This document shows, piece by piece, positions 51,884 to 61,596 of a stretch of 64,000 bases of DNA. The stretch spans positions 25,189 to 89,188 of the forward strand of contig JADGRO010000014.1 in NCBI GenBank assembly GCA_017880905.1. The letters are read 5' to 3'. Source of the stretch: Methylotenera sp. Lineage in GTDB: Bacteria; Pseudomonadota; Gammaproteobacteria; Burkholderiales; Methylophilaceae. Numbering within the stretch: position 1 is the first letter of the stretch; every line of letters begins with the position of its first letter. The translations under genes were made by a program, and so were the position numbers. The notes under the pieces are model-generated. The model ran no database searches and was not told the origin of the DNA. It saw nothing but the letters and a program-made list of their open reading frames with translations.

Positions 51884-53023
51884 TTACACCATACCTAAAT
51901 GATCCAAACCAGCAGAGTTATCTCTATCATGCGCGTCTTTGCCCTCAAGCTTAATTTTAAGTCGCAAGTCATTCACAGAATCTGCATTGCGTAAGGCGTC
52001 CTCATAACTGATGATGTCTGCCTCATGTAAATCGAATAACGCTTGATCAAAAGTTTGCATGCCTAGCTCACGCGAACGACCAATAATTTCTTTAATTTCA
52101 TGCACGTCACCCTTAAAGATTAAATCTGAAATCAGTGGCGAATTAATCATAATTTCAATCGCCGCAGCACGCCCCACGCCATCAGCTTTAGGTATCAATC
52201 GTTGCGAAATGAAAGCGCGCGTATTAAGCGATAGATCCATTAATAACTGGTGCCTACGCTCTTCTGGGAAAAAATTAATAATACGATCTAAGGCTTGATT
52301 GGTGCTGTTGGCGTGCAGGGTGGTTAGGCATAAATGGCCGGTTTCCGCAAACGCAATCGCGTAATCCATGGTTTCACGGTCGCGGATTTCGCCAATCAAA
52401 ATCACATCTGGTGCCTGGCGCAGTGTATTTTTTAGCGCGATGCTCCAGTTATCTGTATCTACGCCCACTTCACGCTGGGTGATAATGCAATTGATGTGCT
52501 CGTGCACAAACTCAACCGGGTCTTCGATGGTAATAATGTGCCCGTAACTATTTTCATTGCGGTAACCTACCATGGCCGCTAATGAGGTCGATTTACCTGA
52601 ACCGGTACCCCCCACAAAAATCACTAAGCCACGTTTGGTCATGGCAATATCTTTGAGTACTTCTGGCAGACCTAATTCCTCAAAATTAGGAATTTTTGTG
52701 GTAATGGTTCTAAATACCAAGCCCACAGAACCGCGTTGCACAAAGGCATTCACGCGAAACCGCGCAACACCAGGAATACCAATCGCAAAATTACATTCGT
52801 TGGTTGCGTCAAACTCTGCAGTTTGTTTGTCGTTCATGATCGAACGGGCGATTTCACGCGCCTGCTGCGCAGAAAGCACTTGCGAACTCACTGGCGTCAT
52901 TTTTCCGTCTATCTTCATGGCCGGAGGAAAGCCCGTCGTGATAAACATATCAGAGGCTTTTTTCCCCAGCATTAATCGCAACAAATCAAATACAAACTTT
53001 TCGGCCTGACCTTTTTCCATCAT
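51884..53023 (-). CDS. pilU: Type IV pilus retraction ATPase PilU
   Basis: PilU is the accessory retraction motor of type IV pili. The 379-aa protein has the PilT/PilU N-terminal PAS-like region (KKASDMFITTGFPPAMKIDGKM), Walker A FVGGTGSGKSTSLAAMV, the Asp box HIITIEDPVEFVHEH, Walker B APDVILIGEIRDRETM and the His box TGHLCLTTLHANST. Sequence wording (DMFITTGFPP, ALRNADS tail) marks it as PilU and not a second PilT. It follows pilT by 16 bases; both are read on the minus strand. Confidence 0.94.
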   Translation of the reverse strand: MMEKGQAEKFVFDLLRLMLGKKASDMFITTGFPPAMKIDGKMTPVSSQVLSAQQAREIARSIMNDKQTAEFDATNECNFAIGIPGVARFRVNAFVQRGSVGLVFRTITTKIPNFEELGLPEVLKDIAMTKRGLVIFVGGTGSGKSTSLAAMVGYRNENSYGHIITIEDPVEFVHEHINCIITQREVGVDTDNWSIALKNTLRQAPDVILIGEIRDRETMDYAIAFAETGHLCLTTLHANSTNQALDRIINFFPEERRHQLLMDLSLNTRAFISQRLIPKADGVGRAAAIEIMINSPLISDLIFKGDVHEIKEIIGRSRELGMQTFDQALFDLHEADIISYEDALRNADSVNDLRLKIKLEGKDAHDRDNSAGLDHLGMV

Positions 53024-53039
53024 TTATTCCTAACAGTTA

Positions 53040-54083
53040 TTAGCCAACAATCGATTCTTTATTGGCGGCTTTACCACGCGCCTCATTGGCAGAAATCACG
53101 TTACGGCGCACTAAATCTTGCAAGTTTTGATCTAGTGTCTGCATGCCAATATTTTGGCCGGTTTGAATCGCTGAATACATTTGAGCCACCTTGTTTTCGC
53201 GAATCAAGTTACGAATCGCTGGTGTACCAATCATAATCTCGTGCGCAGCCACGCGACCTGATTCATCTTTGGTTTTACAAAGCGTCTGTGAAATAACAGA
53301 ACGCAGTGATTCTGAGAGCATTGAACGCACCATATCTTTTTCCGCCGCGGGGAACACATCAACAATACGGTCAACCGTTTTAGCAGCTGAACTGGTGTGT
53401 AAAGTGCCAAACACCAAATGGCCCGTTTCTGCGGCAGTTAGTGCTAGTCGAATGGTTTCAAGGTCACGCATTTCACCCACCAGAATCACATCCGGGTCTT
53501 CACGCAAAGCTGAACGTAAGGCATTTTGGAAAGACAAAGTATGCGGACCAACTTCACGCTGGTTAATAAGACATTTCTTCGAGGTATGCACAAATTCAAT
53601 CGGATCTTCTACCGTTAAAATGTGCCCCATTTCGTTTTCGTTAATGTAATCCACCATCGCCGCCAGTGTAGTAGATTTACCAGAACCGGTCGGCCCCGTC
53701 ACCAGCACAATACCACGTGGCGTATTGCAAATCTCTTTGAAGATAGGCGGACAATTCAGTTCTTCCAAGGATAAAATTTTGGAAGGAATAGTTCGAAAAA
53801 CCGCGCCAGAACCACGCTGATGATTAAACGCATTGACGCGAAAGCGCGCCAAATTAGGAATCTCGAACGAAAAATCGCATTCCAGCGTTTCTTCATAAAT
53901 TTTGCGCTGGCCATCGTTCATGATGTCGTACACCATATCGTGCACTTGCGTATGATCCATCGTTGGCACGTTAATTTTACGCACATCACCATGCACGCGA
54001 ATCATGGGCGGTAAGCCCGCGGACAGGTGCAAATCTGATGCTTTGTTCTTAACCGAAAAGGCGAGTAAATCTGAAATATCCAC
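53040..54083 (-). CDS. pilT: Type IV pilus twitching motility ATPase PilT
   Basis: PilT depolymerises type IV pili and powers twitching and DNA uptake. The 347-aa hexameric ATPase has Walker A VTGPTGSGKSTTLAAMV, Asp box HILTVEDPIEFVH, Walker B DPDVILVGEMRDLET, His box TGHLVFGTLHTSSA and the AIRNLIRE motif needed for retraction. The start is GTG (54083) with AGGAG 7 bases upstream. Divergent from yggS, as in Pseudomonas. Confidence 0.96.
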   Translation of the reverse strand: MDISDLLAFSVKNKASDLHLSAGLPPMIRVHGDVRKINVPTMDHTQVHDMVYDIMNDGQRKIYEETLECDFSFEIPNLARFRVNAFNHQRGSGAVFRTIPSKILSLEELNCPPIFKEICNTPRGIVLVTGPTGSGKSTTLAAMVDYINENEMGHILTVEDPIEFVHTSKKCLINQREVGPHTLSFQNALRSALREDPDVILVGEMRDLETIRLALTAAETGHLVFGTLHTSSAAKTVDRIVDVFPAAEKDMVRSMLSESLRSVISQTLCKTKDESGRVAAHEIMIGTPAIRNLIRENKVAQMYSAIQTGQNIGMQTLDQNLQDLVRRNVISANEARGKAANKESIVG

Positions 54084-54093
54084 TATCAGCTCC

Positions 54094-54102
54094 TGCTATA
54101 AT
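54094..54102 (+). promoter_or_regulatory. Extended -10 promoter element upstream of yggS
   Basis: TGCTATAAT is a perfect TATAAT box with an upstream TGN, which can work without a good -35. It is 61 bases before the yggS ATG and right upstream of the pilT start codon. The divergent arrangement fits a yggS promoter. Not shown by experiment. Confidence 0.5.
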
Positions 54103-54162
54103 GAGTTTGTTAACAAAACTTTTAATAATTCACACAAAGTTTATTGTTTAGATAATTGAATT

Positions 54163-54858
54163 ATGAACACAATTTCCGATTCCTTGCAAGTAATTCAAGC
54201 AAGAATTCTGCAAGCGCAACGCTCTGCACACCGCGATGATGAAATTTTGCTACTCGCGGTGAGTAAAGCGCAGTCTATAGAAAAGCTGCGTGAAGCCTAT
54301 TTAGCGGGGCAGCGCGCGTTTGGCGAAAACTATGTGCAAGAAGCCATCTCCAAGAAAGAACAATTAAAAGATTGCGCCATCGAATGGCATTTTATCGGAC
54401 CAATACAAAGCAATAAAACCCAATTAATTGCGCAGCATTTTGACTGGGTACATTCGGTAGATAGATTAAAAATTGCGATTCGATTGAACGAAGCTAGACC
54501 GCATTCCGCCGCACCACTTAACGTTTGCATACAAATTAACAGTAGCGGAGAATCCTCTAAGAGCGGTGTGGATATTGGCGCTCTAGCTATGCTAGCCAAA
54601 GAAATAAATGCTATGCCAAACCTCAAATTACGTGGCTTGATGGCAATTCCTGCGCCAACAAAAGACCTTGCAAAACAACGCGCGCAATTTAAAATAGTAA
54701 ACGACGCTTTTAAAACACTACGGCAACAAGGTTTCGAGCTTGATACTTTATCGATTGGCATGTCTGATGACTATATTGCGGCGATACACGAAGGTGCTAC
54801 CATAGTACGCATCGGCTCAGCTATTTTTGGTGCTCGGGTATATAAAAATGGGAATTGA
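54163..54858 (+). CDS. yggS: Pyridoxal phosphate homeostasis protein (YggS family)
   Basis: A 231-aa PLP-binding TIM-barrel protein without a catalytic domain of its own, homologous to YggS/PROSC, which keeps free PLP at a safe level. Key segments are LLAVSKAQSIEKLREAYLAG, FGENYVQEAISKKEQL, WHFIGPIQSNKTQLIAQHFDWVHSVD, and SIGMSDDYIAAIHEGATIVRIGSAIFG, which bind the cofactor phosphate. The Lys of VSKAQ would hold PLP. It lies 3 bases upstream of proC; the order with pilT and yggT is widespread. Confidence 0.94.
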   Translation: MNTISDSLQVIQARILQAQRSAHRDDEILLLAVSKAQSIEKLREAYLAGQRAFGENYVQEAISKKEQLKDCAIEWHFIGPIQSNKTQLIAQHFDWVHSVDRLKIAIRLNEARPHSAAPLNVCIQINSSGESSKSGVDIGALAMLAKEINAMPNLKLRGLMAIPAPTKDLAKQRAQFKIVNDAFKTLRQQGFELDTLSIGMSDDYIAAIHEGATIVRIGSAIFGARVYKNGN

Positions 54859-54861
54859 TTT

Positions 54862-55671
54862 ATGAAATTAGGATTTATTGGCGGTGGCAACATGGCGCAT
54901 GCGTTGATTATTGGCTTAAAAAACCAACAATTTACGATGTCCAATATTACCGTCGTCGAGCTGGAGGCCAATAAACGCGAGGCTCTTGAGCAAGAACTTG
55001 GTGTGAACGCTTCCGCTCAACTGGCCGATATTCAAGCTTGTGAGGTGATTGTGCTAGCGATTAAGCCACAGCAATTGCCAACGCTGGCAAAAACCTTGGC
55101 ACCACTGCTAAGAAATCAACTAGTGATTTCCATCGCCGCCGGCATTCGGCTTGGCGATTTAATACGCTGGCTGGGGAATTACTTCACCATTGTGCGCGCC
55201 ATGCCCAACACACCGGCGCAGATACAGGCCGGCGTAACGGGCTTGTACGCGATGCCGGGTGTTAGCACAGCGCAAATCAAGCTGGCCGACCAAGTGCTCA
55301 GCGCGGCGGGCGCAACCTTGTGGCTGGATTCGGAAGAAAAATTAGACGCTGTGACGGCGATTTCTGGCAGCGGCCCGGCTTATGTGTTTTATTTTATCGA
55401 GGCCTTGCAAGAAGCCGCGCTGCAATTGGGTTTGAATGATTCACAAGCCAAGCAACTCAGCATTGCCACCTTTAAAGGCGCGAGCTTATTGGCCGATATC
55501 AGCAGCACGCCAATCGCTACTTTGCGCGAACAAGTAACTTCAAAAGGAGGCACCACCGAGCAAGGTTTGCTAAGCTTAGAAAATTCAAAAGTGAAACAAG
55601 CGATTGTGTTAGCCGCGCAAAAAGTCTGCGAGCGCGCCAAGACGCTCGGTGATGAATTAGGGAAAGATTAA
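54862..55671 (+). CDS. proC: Pyrroline-5-carboxylate reductase
   Basis: ProC reduces pyrroline-5-carboxylate to proline with NAD(P)H. The 269-aa protein has the Rossmann nucleotide motif IGGGNMAHALI, VRAMPNTPAQIQAGVTGLYA, and the signature SGSGPAYVFYFIEALQEAALQLG and VTSKGGTTEQGL. Gaps to yggS and yggT are 3 and 2 bases, so the three genes are one operon. Confidence 0.96.
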   Translation: MKLGFIGGGNMAHALIIGLKNQQFTMSNITVVELEANKREALEQELGVNASAQLADIQACEVIVLAIKPQQLPTLAKTLAPLLRNQLVISIAAGIRLGDLIRWLGNYFTIVRAMPNTPAQIQAGVTGLYAMPGVSTAQIKLADQVLSAAGATLWLDSEEKLDAVTAISGSGPAYVFYFIEALQEAALQLGLNDSQAKQLSIATFKGASLLADISSTPIATLREQVTSKGGTTEQGLLSLENSKVKQAIVLAAQKVCERAKTLGDELGKD

Positions 55672-55673
55672 AT

Positions 55674-56249
55674 ATGTTTTCAAGCGCACTGGATTTTTTA
55701 CTTACCACGGTTTTAAATTTACTTACCATGTTGTTTTTACTGCGCTTTTTTATGCAATTATGCAGGGCACCATTCAACAACCCACTCGCATACATGGTGG
55801 TTTCGTTAACCGATTTTGCTGTCAAACCGGTGCGCAGAATTATCCCAAGTTTAGGGAAACTAGACTTATCCACTTTATTTTTAGCGCTCATCACTCAGTT
55901 TTTGTTGCAACTATGTTTATTATGGGTACGCGATTTCCCGCTTGCTATGGCAGGCCAATCTGCATGGTTTGGGTTAATAGGCATGAGTTTTCTGGGTGTG
56001 TTGCGCACTAGTTTAGATGTGTTTTTTTATGCCATTATGCTACAAGTGATTCTAAGCTGGGTGAATCCACACACCCCGATTTCTAGCGTACTTAATAGCC
56101 TTACTAGGCCAATACTAGAACCGATACAGCGCATTTTACCCATGGCAAGCGGTATCGACTTTTCACCTATCGTTGCATTGATTTTTTTACAAATGATTAA
56201 TGTTTCTGTTGTAAAAACCATAGAAATGCAATTATTAGCGCTTTTTTAA
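55674..56249 (+). CDS. yggT: YggT family membrane protein
   Basis: A 191-aa integral membrane protein with two YggT domains (LTMLFLLRFFMQLCRAPFNNPLAYMV, DFAVKPVRRIIPS; and MLQVILSWVNPHTPISSVLNSLTRPILEPIQRILP). The family is linked to ion/osmotic homeostasis in E. coli and to chloroplast YCF19 and cell division factors in other organisms. Function here is not determined. It ends the yggS-proC-yggT operon. Confidence 0.92.
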   Translation: MFSSALDFLLTTVLNLLTMLFLLRFFMQLCRAPFNNPLAYMVVSLTDFAVKPVRRIIPSLGKLDLSTLFLALITQFLLQLCLLWVRDFPLAMAGQSAWFGLIGMSFLGVLRTSLDVFFYAIMLQVILSWVNPHTPISSVLNSLTRPILEPIQRILPMASGIDFSPIVALIFLQMINVSVVKTIEMQLLALF

Positions 56250-56302
56250 ACTTAAATATTGCACTAGAATTTGCAAACCTTAAATAACAATCAAAAAACA
56301 TC

Positions 56303-58321
56303 ATGACCGATATCTTACAAGCCAAAATCAATGAATACCAAGCTTGGCGCACCAGCCTAACCAAAACCATCAGTGCTTATAGAGATTGGCTGGCGGGCAG
56401 CAACCATTCTGATGCAGTTCAAGAATTGCGTTTGTATGACGTACTGGAATTGCTAAAACGTGATCAAATTGTAATAGCGTTTTTAGCGGAATTGTCGCGT
56501 GGTAAAACTGAAACCATCAATGCACTATTTTTTTCAGACTTCAACCAACGCTTACTACCAAGCGAACCTGGTCTCAGCTCCATGTGTACCAGTGAGATTT
56601 TCTGGGATGCGCGCGAGGAGCCTTCGATTAAACTTCTGCCAATCGATACTCGCCTTCGCGATGACTCACTCACCTATTTAAAAACCACGCCTAACGTCTG
56701 GAAAAAATTTAAATTAAACATTTATTCCCCAGATGAGATGAAAGAGACCCTGCGCAAGCTGATTGAGCAGAAAGAAGTGACGAGAGCTGAAGCTGAAGAA
56801 CTAGGCTTGTTCGATCACCACGATCCAGACATGGTTCACGAATTACAGACACTTGGCTTACTCAAGATCCCCGCTTGGCGCCATGCCATTATTAATTATC
56901 CGCATCCACTCTTAAAAAGCGGCTTGGTTATAATTGATATACCTAGGCTAAGTACTTTAGACACAGAGCCTGAGCTCGCACTGAATATTATCCCCAACGC
57001 GCACGCGGTATTGTTTTTAACCGCCATCGATACCGGCATTACGCAAGCGGACATGCAAATTTGGAACGACTTTATTAAAGGCCGCGCCAGATATAAATTG
57101 GCCATACTCAACAAAATTGACTTGTTGTGGGATGACTTGAAACCTTCGCAATACGTAGCAAATGAAATTGAAAAACAAGTCAATATTGCCGCCCATCAAC
57201 TAGGTATTGCGCCAGAAAGCGTATTTGCAATTTCTGCACATAAAGCGCTGGTCGCCAAGATTAGGAAAAACACAGCGCTCCTGCAACAAAGCGGCATTAT
57301 TGAATTAGAAACCACATTGGGCAATCAAATCATTCAGGCCAAACACGAAATTTTGGGTAGATCTGTTGCGAGTGAATGTAGTGAAATGATTAAAAGTTCG
57401 CGCAAACTTGTGCAACAGCGACTAAGCAATTTGCGCCAACAAGTGGTTGAATTACGCGAATTAAGGGGCTTAAAAGCAGACGCTTCTAAGCAAGCATTAG
57501 CTAAAGTGGTAGCAGATAGAAAACGTTACGAAGCATCCATTCCTACTTTTAACCTAGCAAACGACAAGATTATGCAGCTGGGTAAAAAACTGTTGCGCCA
57601 TTTAAGCTTGGAATATTTAGATTCTTCGCTGGCTGAGAGCCGCCAAGCTATGGGTGATAGCTTGACTACCGTCGGCTTAAATAAAGGTATGCGTAATTTA
57701 ATGAAACAGGCGAATGAATTAGCTGGCTATATCACCAAGGAAAGTAAAGATATTAAAACGCTGGCAGAGAATATATACGAAGTGTTCCAGTCAAAACATG
57801 GCTTTGATTTATTCGATCCACCTGAGCTTAACATGTCAAATTTCCTCAACAATATGAAAGCCCTAGAAAAAATCACGGATGACTTCTGCGCTGACCCCAT
57901 CAACGTACTCACCGAAAAACATTTTTTAATACGCAAGTTTTTCTTAGGCTTAGGCACACAAGCAAAAAAAATATTCGAATACGGTGAGAGGGACTGTGAA
58001 CGCTGGCTTCAGGACGTTTTAAGCGAACTCAAATCACAAATGACTGAGCATAAAAGCAGCCTAGATGAGCGCGCTAATAATTTAATGGAAGCCAGAGCAA
58101 GTGCAGAGGCCTTAGATGCACAATTAATTATTGTAGAGCACGAATACGCCTTGATTGCTAAAGAAAGCCAATCTTTAGATTCAATGTTGTTACTGCTCTT
58201 GAATGCGGCAAAACCTGCGGTAAAAGCAAAAGTAGAAGCACAAAATGATGTTGATTTAACTAAAACTTTAATGTTGCCTGAAATGCCGTTTTTAAACACG
58301 GTTTCGCCAGTTGCCCAATAG
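56303..58321 (+). CDS. Dynamin-superfamily GTPase with altered G1 and G3 motifs
   Basis: A 672-aa soluble protein. The G1 region reads Ala62-ELSRGKT where relatives usually read GEFSRGKS, so the first Gly is lost but Lys68-Thr69 remain. G3 reads Asp212-IPR in place of DTPG, so the conserved glycine is Arg215. G4 is intact (ILNKIDLLWDD). Long helical stretches follow (about 350-640), as in bacterial dynamin-like proteins that bind or remodel membranes. No membrane span is clear. GTP binding is likely, but hydrolysis may be weakened. It converges with rng. Confidence 0.85.
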   Translation: MTDILQAKINEYQAWRTSLTKTISAYRDWLAGSNHSDAVQELRLYDVLELLKRDQIVIAFLAELSRGKTETINALFFSDFNQRLLPSEPGLSSMCTSEIFWDAREEPSIKLLPIDTRLRDDSLTYLKTTPNVWKKFKLNIYSPDEMKETLRKLIEQKEVTRAEAEELGLFDHHDPDMVHELQTLGLLKIPAWRHAIINYPHPLLKSGLVIIDIPRLSTLDTEPELALNIIPNAHAVLFLTAIDTGITQADMQIWNDFIKGRARYKLAILNKIDLLWDDLKPSQYVANEIEKQVNIAAHQLGIAPESVFAISAHKALVAKIRKNTALLQQSGIIELETTLGNQIIQAKHEILGRSVASECSEMIKSSRKLVQQRLSNLRQQVVELRELRGLKADASKQALAKVVADRKRYEASIPTFNLANDKIMQLGKKLLRHLSLEYLDSSLAESRQAMGDSLTTVGLNKGMRNLMKQANELAGYITKESKDIKTLAENIYEVFQSKHGFDLFDPPELNMSNFLNNMKALEKITDDFCADPINVLTEKHFLIRKFFLGLGTQAKKIFEYGERDCERWLQDVLSELKSQMTEHKSSLDERANNLMEARASAEALDAQLIIVEHEYALIAKESQSLDSMLLLLLNAAKPAVKAKVEAQNDVDLTKTLMLPEMPFLNTVSPVAQ

Positions 58322-58339
58322 CGCTTAAATCGACACAAA

Positions 58340-59800
58340 CTATATCCAGACAATATCGAACGCTTCGCGCGCATATTGGCTATCCGCCTGCAAGGTCACA
58401 CGCTTATTAATAAAATCCGATAGATTGGCTAAACTTTGCGATTCTTCGTCGAGCAGCAAATCAACGACCCTAGGGGATGCGATCACTTTAAATTCTTTGG
58501 CATTAAACTGCTTAGATTCACGCAAAAGCTCGCGCATAATCTCGTAGCAAATGGTCTGCGCGGTTTTATATTCGCCGCGCCCATCACAAACTTCGCAGGA
58601 CTCGCACAGCAAATGGGCTAAACTTTCACGCGTGCGCTTGCGTGTCATTTCTACTAAACCTAGCGAAGTAAATCCATTCACCCCAGTGCGTGCGCGGTCT
58701 AGTTCGACTGCTTTTTTAAGCTCTTCCAGCACCGTTTCGCGCTGTGCGTCTTCATCCATATCAATAAAATCGATAATAATGATACCACCCAAATTACGTA
58801 ATCTTAGTTGACGAGCGATACAATGCGCCGCCTCCAGATTGGTTTTAAAAATGGTATCGGATAAATTTTTACCGCTGACAAAACTGCCCGTGTTGACGTC
58901 AACAGTAGTCAGCGCTTCGGTTTGATCAAAAATTAAATAGCCGCCAGAGCTTAATTCTACTTTGCGCGAAAGTGCGCGTTCGATTTCTTTTTCAATATTA
59001 TAAAAATCGAAAATTGGCCGCTCGCCTTGGTAGTGATATAAGGGCTTTACTGCCTTTGCCACATAAAGCTCGGCAAACTCTTTCAGCTGCTCATAAGTCA
59101 CCTTAGAATCCACGCGAATGCTCACTGTGTCGTCGTTCACCACATCGCGCAACATGCGTCTGGGCAGACTTAAATCGTAAAACACCAGCGAGCGCTCATC
59201 GGCATGTTGACTTTCCTGCTGAATTTTTGCCCAAACTTTTTGTAAATATTCAATATCCGCCAATAGCTCTTTATCTGACGCGGTTTCTGACATGGTGCGG
59301 ATAATAAAGCCACCCGTCCGCCCCTCTGGCAACAGTCCCAGCAAACGATTGCGCAGATGTTCACGTTCGTCTTCATCCTCAATACGTTGCGAGACGCCAA
59401 TGTGGTCTTGATGCGGCAAAAATACTAAAAATCGCCCAGCAATGCTAATTTCCGTCGTGAGTCGCGCACCCTTAGTACCAATCGGTTCTTTAATCACTTG
59501 CACGATAATCGATTGTCCTTCTTGCAACACTTCTTGAATTGGTCGTGCGGTTTGCGGCTCGCCATCAACATGGCACTCCATAATATCCGCCGCATGTAAA
59601 AAAGCCGCGCGTTGCAGGCCGATTTCTACAAAAGCCGATTGCATGCCTGGCAACACGCGGCACACGGTACCGCGATAAATATTACCGACAATTCCCAGCG
59701 ACGAGCTGCGCTCGATATGCAGCTCTTGCGCGATGCCTTGCTCCAGCACTGCCACCCGCGTCTCTTGCGGCGTGACATTAATTAAAATTTCTTGTCCCAA
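58340..59800 (-). CDS. rng: Ribonuclease G
   Basis: RNase G is a 5'-end-dependent endoribonuclease that processes 16S rRNA and some mRNAs. The 486-aa protein has the S1 domain near the N-terminus (GNIYRGTVCRVLPGMQSAFVEIGLQRAAFLHAAD), the catalytic RNase E/G domain with VDVNTGSFVSGKN and IIIIDFIDMD carrying the metal-binding Asp residues, and the zinc-link CESCEVCDGRG. It lacks the long C-terminal scaffold of RNase E. It follows maf by 10 bases, the same maf-rng pairing as in E. coli. Confidence 0.95.
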   Translation of the reverse strand: MGQEILINVTPQETRVAVLEQGIAQELHIERSSSLGIVGNIYRGTVCRVLPGMQSAFVEIGLQRAAFLHAADIMECHVDGEPQTARPIQEVLQEGQSIIVQVIKEPIGTKGARLTTEISIAGRFLVFLPHQDHIGVSQRIEDEDEREHLRNRLLGLLPEGRTGGFIIRTMSETASDKELLADIEYLQKVWAKIQQESQHADERSLVFYDLSLPRRMLRDVVNDDTVSIRVDSKVTYEQLKEFAELYVAKAVKPLYHYQGERPIFDFYNIEKEIERALSRKVELSSGGYLIFDQTEALTTVDVNTGSFVSGKNLSDTIFKTNLEAAHCIARQLRLRNLGGIIIIDFIDMDEDAQRETVLEELKKAVELDRARTGVNGFTSLGLVEMTRKRTRESLAHLLCESCEVCDGRGEYKTAQTICYEIMRELLRESKQFNAKEFKVIASPRVVDLLLDEESQSLANLSDFINKRVTLQADSQYAREAFDIVWI

Positions 59801-59810
59801 ATCTGCTACC

Positions 59811-60404
59811 TTAACTTTTGCCTATTTTGTTTAAAAGCGCGGCGGTTTCATGCACTGGCAAGCCCATCACACCAGTATAACTGCCTTCAATACGCTTTAT
59901 CCAATTCCCCGCCAAGCCTTGTATGGCATAGCTGCCCGCTTTGTCTCTATGCTCGCCAGTGGCAATATAAGCCGTTATCTTAGCATCAGAAAGACGTATC
60001 ATTTGCACCAAAGTAGTATTTAACGCTTTCTCAAGCTTACCATTAAACGCAACTACTATTGCCGTGTGTACTTGGTGTGTGCTTGCAGATAATTTTTTAA
60101 GCATATTAAACGCATCTGCGTCATTTTCAGGCTTGCCAAATATTTCGCTGCCTAAAGCAACTGTTGTATCTGCTGCAATGATTGGTAAGTAAGCGTGTTG
60201 ACCATCTAATTTTTTAAGCGTTGCTAATGCTTTTTGCTTAGCCAGTCGCATGACATAATCAGCTGGCGATTCATTTGGAAGTGCTGTTTCATCAATATCG
60301 GCGGACATGACAAGGCAATCTATCCCCATCTGTTTTAGCAACGCTACTCGTCGCGGGCTTTGTGAAGCCAAAATGACATGTTTCAAACTATTTGTTTTCG
60401 CCAT
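59811..60404 (-). CDS. maf: Maf-like nucleoside triphosphate pyrophosphatase
   Basis: A 197-aa Maf-family house-cleaning enzyme that hydrolyses non-canonical or dTTP/UTP-type nucleotides to monophosphates. The signature ILASQSPRRVALLKQMGI is present, followed by DIDETALPNESPADYVMRLAKQKA and IIAADTTVALGSEIFGKPEN. The context with rng points to the YhdE type (dTTP/UTP) rather than YceF (7-methyl-GTP), but specificity is not certain. Confidence 0.92.
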   Translation of the reverse strand: MAKTNSLKHVILASQSPRRVALLKQMGIDCLVMSADIDETALPNESPADYVMRLAKQKALATLKKLDGQHAYLPIIAADTTVALGSEIFGKPENDADAFNMLKKLSASTHQVHTAIVVAFNGKLEKALNTTLVQMIRLSDAKITAYIATGEHRDKAGSYAIQGLAGNWIKRIEGSYTGVMGLPVHETAALLNKIGKS

Positions 60405-60453
60405 ACGTCTACTTTAATTTACTATATGAAATTGTCAAAATGAAAGTTTATAA

Positions 60454-61089
60454 ATGTACGACTGGTCCTATTTAGTAAAAATTACTATTGCGTTGTTCGC
60501 TATCGTTAACCCGATTGGCAGCGTGCCTATTTTTATTAGTGCCACAGAAGGCTGGAATAAGCCTGATCGCGCCAAAATCGCCAGAACTGTCGCCTTAACA
60601 GTATTTATTGTACTGATATTATCGGCCTTTATTGGCGAAGATATTTTGAATTTTTTTGGTATTACCATTCCGTCTTTTCAAGTCGGCGGCGGTATTTTAC
60701 TCATGCTCATTTCGATTTCCATGATGCACGGTAAACAGGGCGGCACAAGGCAAACCGCTGAGGAAGCACAAAACCTGGCCGAACGCGAAGTGATTGCGAT
60801 TGTGCCACTCAGCATCCCTTTGCTGGCTGGGCCCGGTGCAATTTCCAGCATGATTTTAAGCGCGCAGCAGCAGCCTACTTTTTTAGGTCATGTGTCATTA
60901 GTAATTCCCGTATTGATTATTTCTGTCATTATCTGGCTGGTGCTCAAACTTGCCGATGCAATCTCTCACCAGCTCGGCACCATCGGCATTAATATCGTCA
61001 CGCGTTTAATGGGTCTGATTTTGGCCGCCATGGCGGTGGAGTTTATCGCGCATGGCTTGACTGGGCTATTCCCGCAATTGGCTGGTTAA
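60454..61089 (+). CDS. MarC family membrane protein
   Basis: A 211-aa protein with six predicted membrane helices and the MarC/YchE signatures FAIVNPIGSVPIFI near the start and IPLLAGPGAISSMI in the middle. The family is often named a multiple antibiotic resistance or NAAT-type transporter, but transport activity is not firmly established. It is divergent from maf and followed by nudJ 39 bases downstream. Confidence 0.9.
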   Translation: MYDWSYLVKITIALFAIVNPIGSVPIFISATEGWNKPDRAKIARTVALTVFIVLILSAFIGEDILNFFGITIPSFQVGGGILLMLISISMMHGKQGGTRQTAEEAQNLAEREVIAIVPLSIPLLAGPGAISSMILSAQQQPTFLGHVSLVIPVLIISVIIWLVLKLADAISHQLGTIGINIVTRLMGLILAAMAVEFIAHGLTGLFPQLAG

Positions 61090-61128
61090 CTGTAAAATAG
61101 CAATACCAACTTAAAGAAAACACAAGCT

Positions 61129-61596
61129 GTGAAAAAACAACTCCGCAAAATTTCTCAATGGAAACCCAACACCACCGTGGCAGCGATTGTCGAGCAAAAC
61201 GGCAAGTTTTTGCTAGTAGAAGAAGTAACCGACCGCGGCAACCGTTTTAATCAACCTGCTGGCCATTTAGAGGACGGTGAAACCTTATTACAAGCGGTGA
61301 TTCGTGAAACCATGGAAGAATCGGCTTACGAATTTATACCTGAAGCCTTGCTGGGCATTTACCACTGGAAACACGCGCACAACGACACCACTTATTTGCG
61401 TTTTGCCTTCATCGGCAAAGTGGGTTTGAATTATCCAATGCAGGAGCTCGACCAAGGCATTGTGCAAGCCGTGTGGATGGGCATAGACGAAATACGAGAT
61501 AAAGCTGGCCTGATGCGCAGTGAGCAAGTATTGACGTGCATTGAGGATTATTTAGCAGGCAAGCGCTATCCGCTGGAAGTAGTCACTCACTTATGA
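61129..61596 (+). CDS. nudJ: NUDIX hydrolase (NudJ-like)
   Basis: A 155-aa NUDIX enzyme. The Nudix box is visible as [21 protein letters not shown], whose glutamates bind Mg2+. The remainder matches E. coli NudJ (YmfB), which hydrolyses thiamine pyrophosphate and nucleoside di/triphosphates. The start is GTG and overlaps mnmA by 4 bases at the other end (ATGA). The same nudJ-mnmA order exists in E. coli. Confidence 0.9.
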   Translation: MKKQLRKISQWKPNTTVAAIVEQNGKFLLVEEVTDRGNRFNQPAGHLEDGETLLQAVIRETMEESAYEFIPEALLGIYHWKHAHNDTTYLRFAFIGKVGLNYPMQELDQGIVQAVWMGIDEIRDKAGLMRSEQVLTCIEDYLAGKRYPLEVVTHL

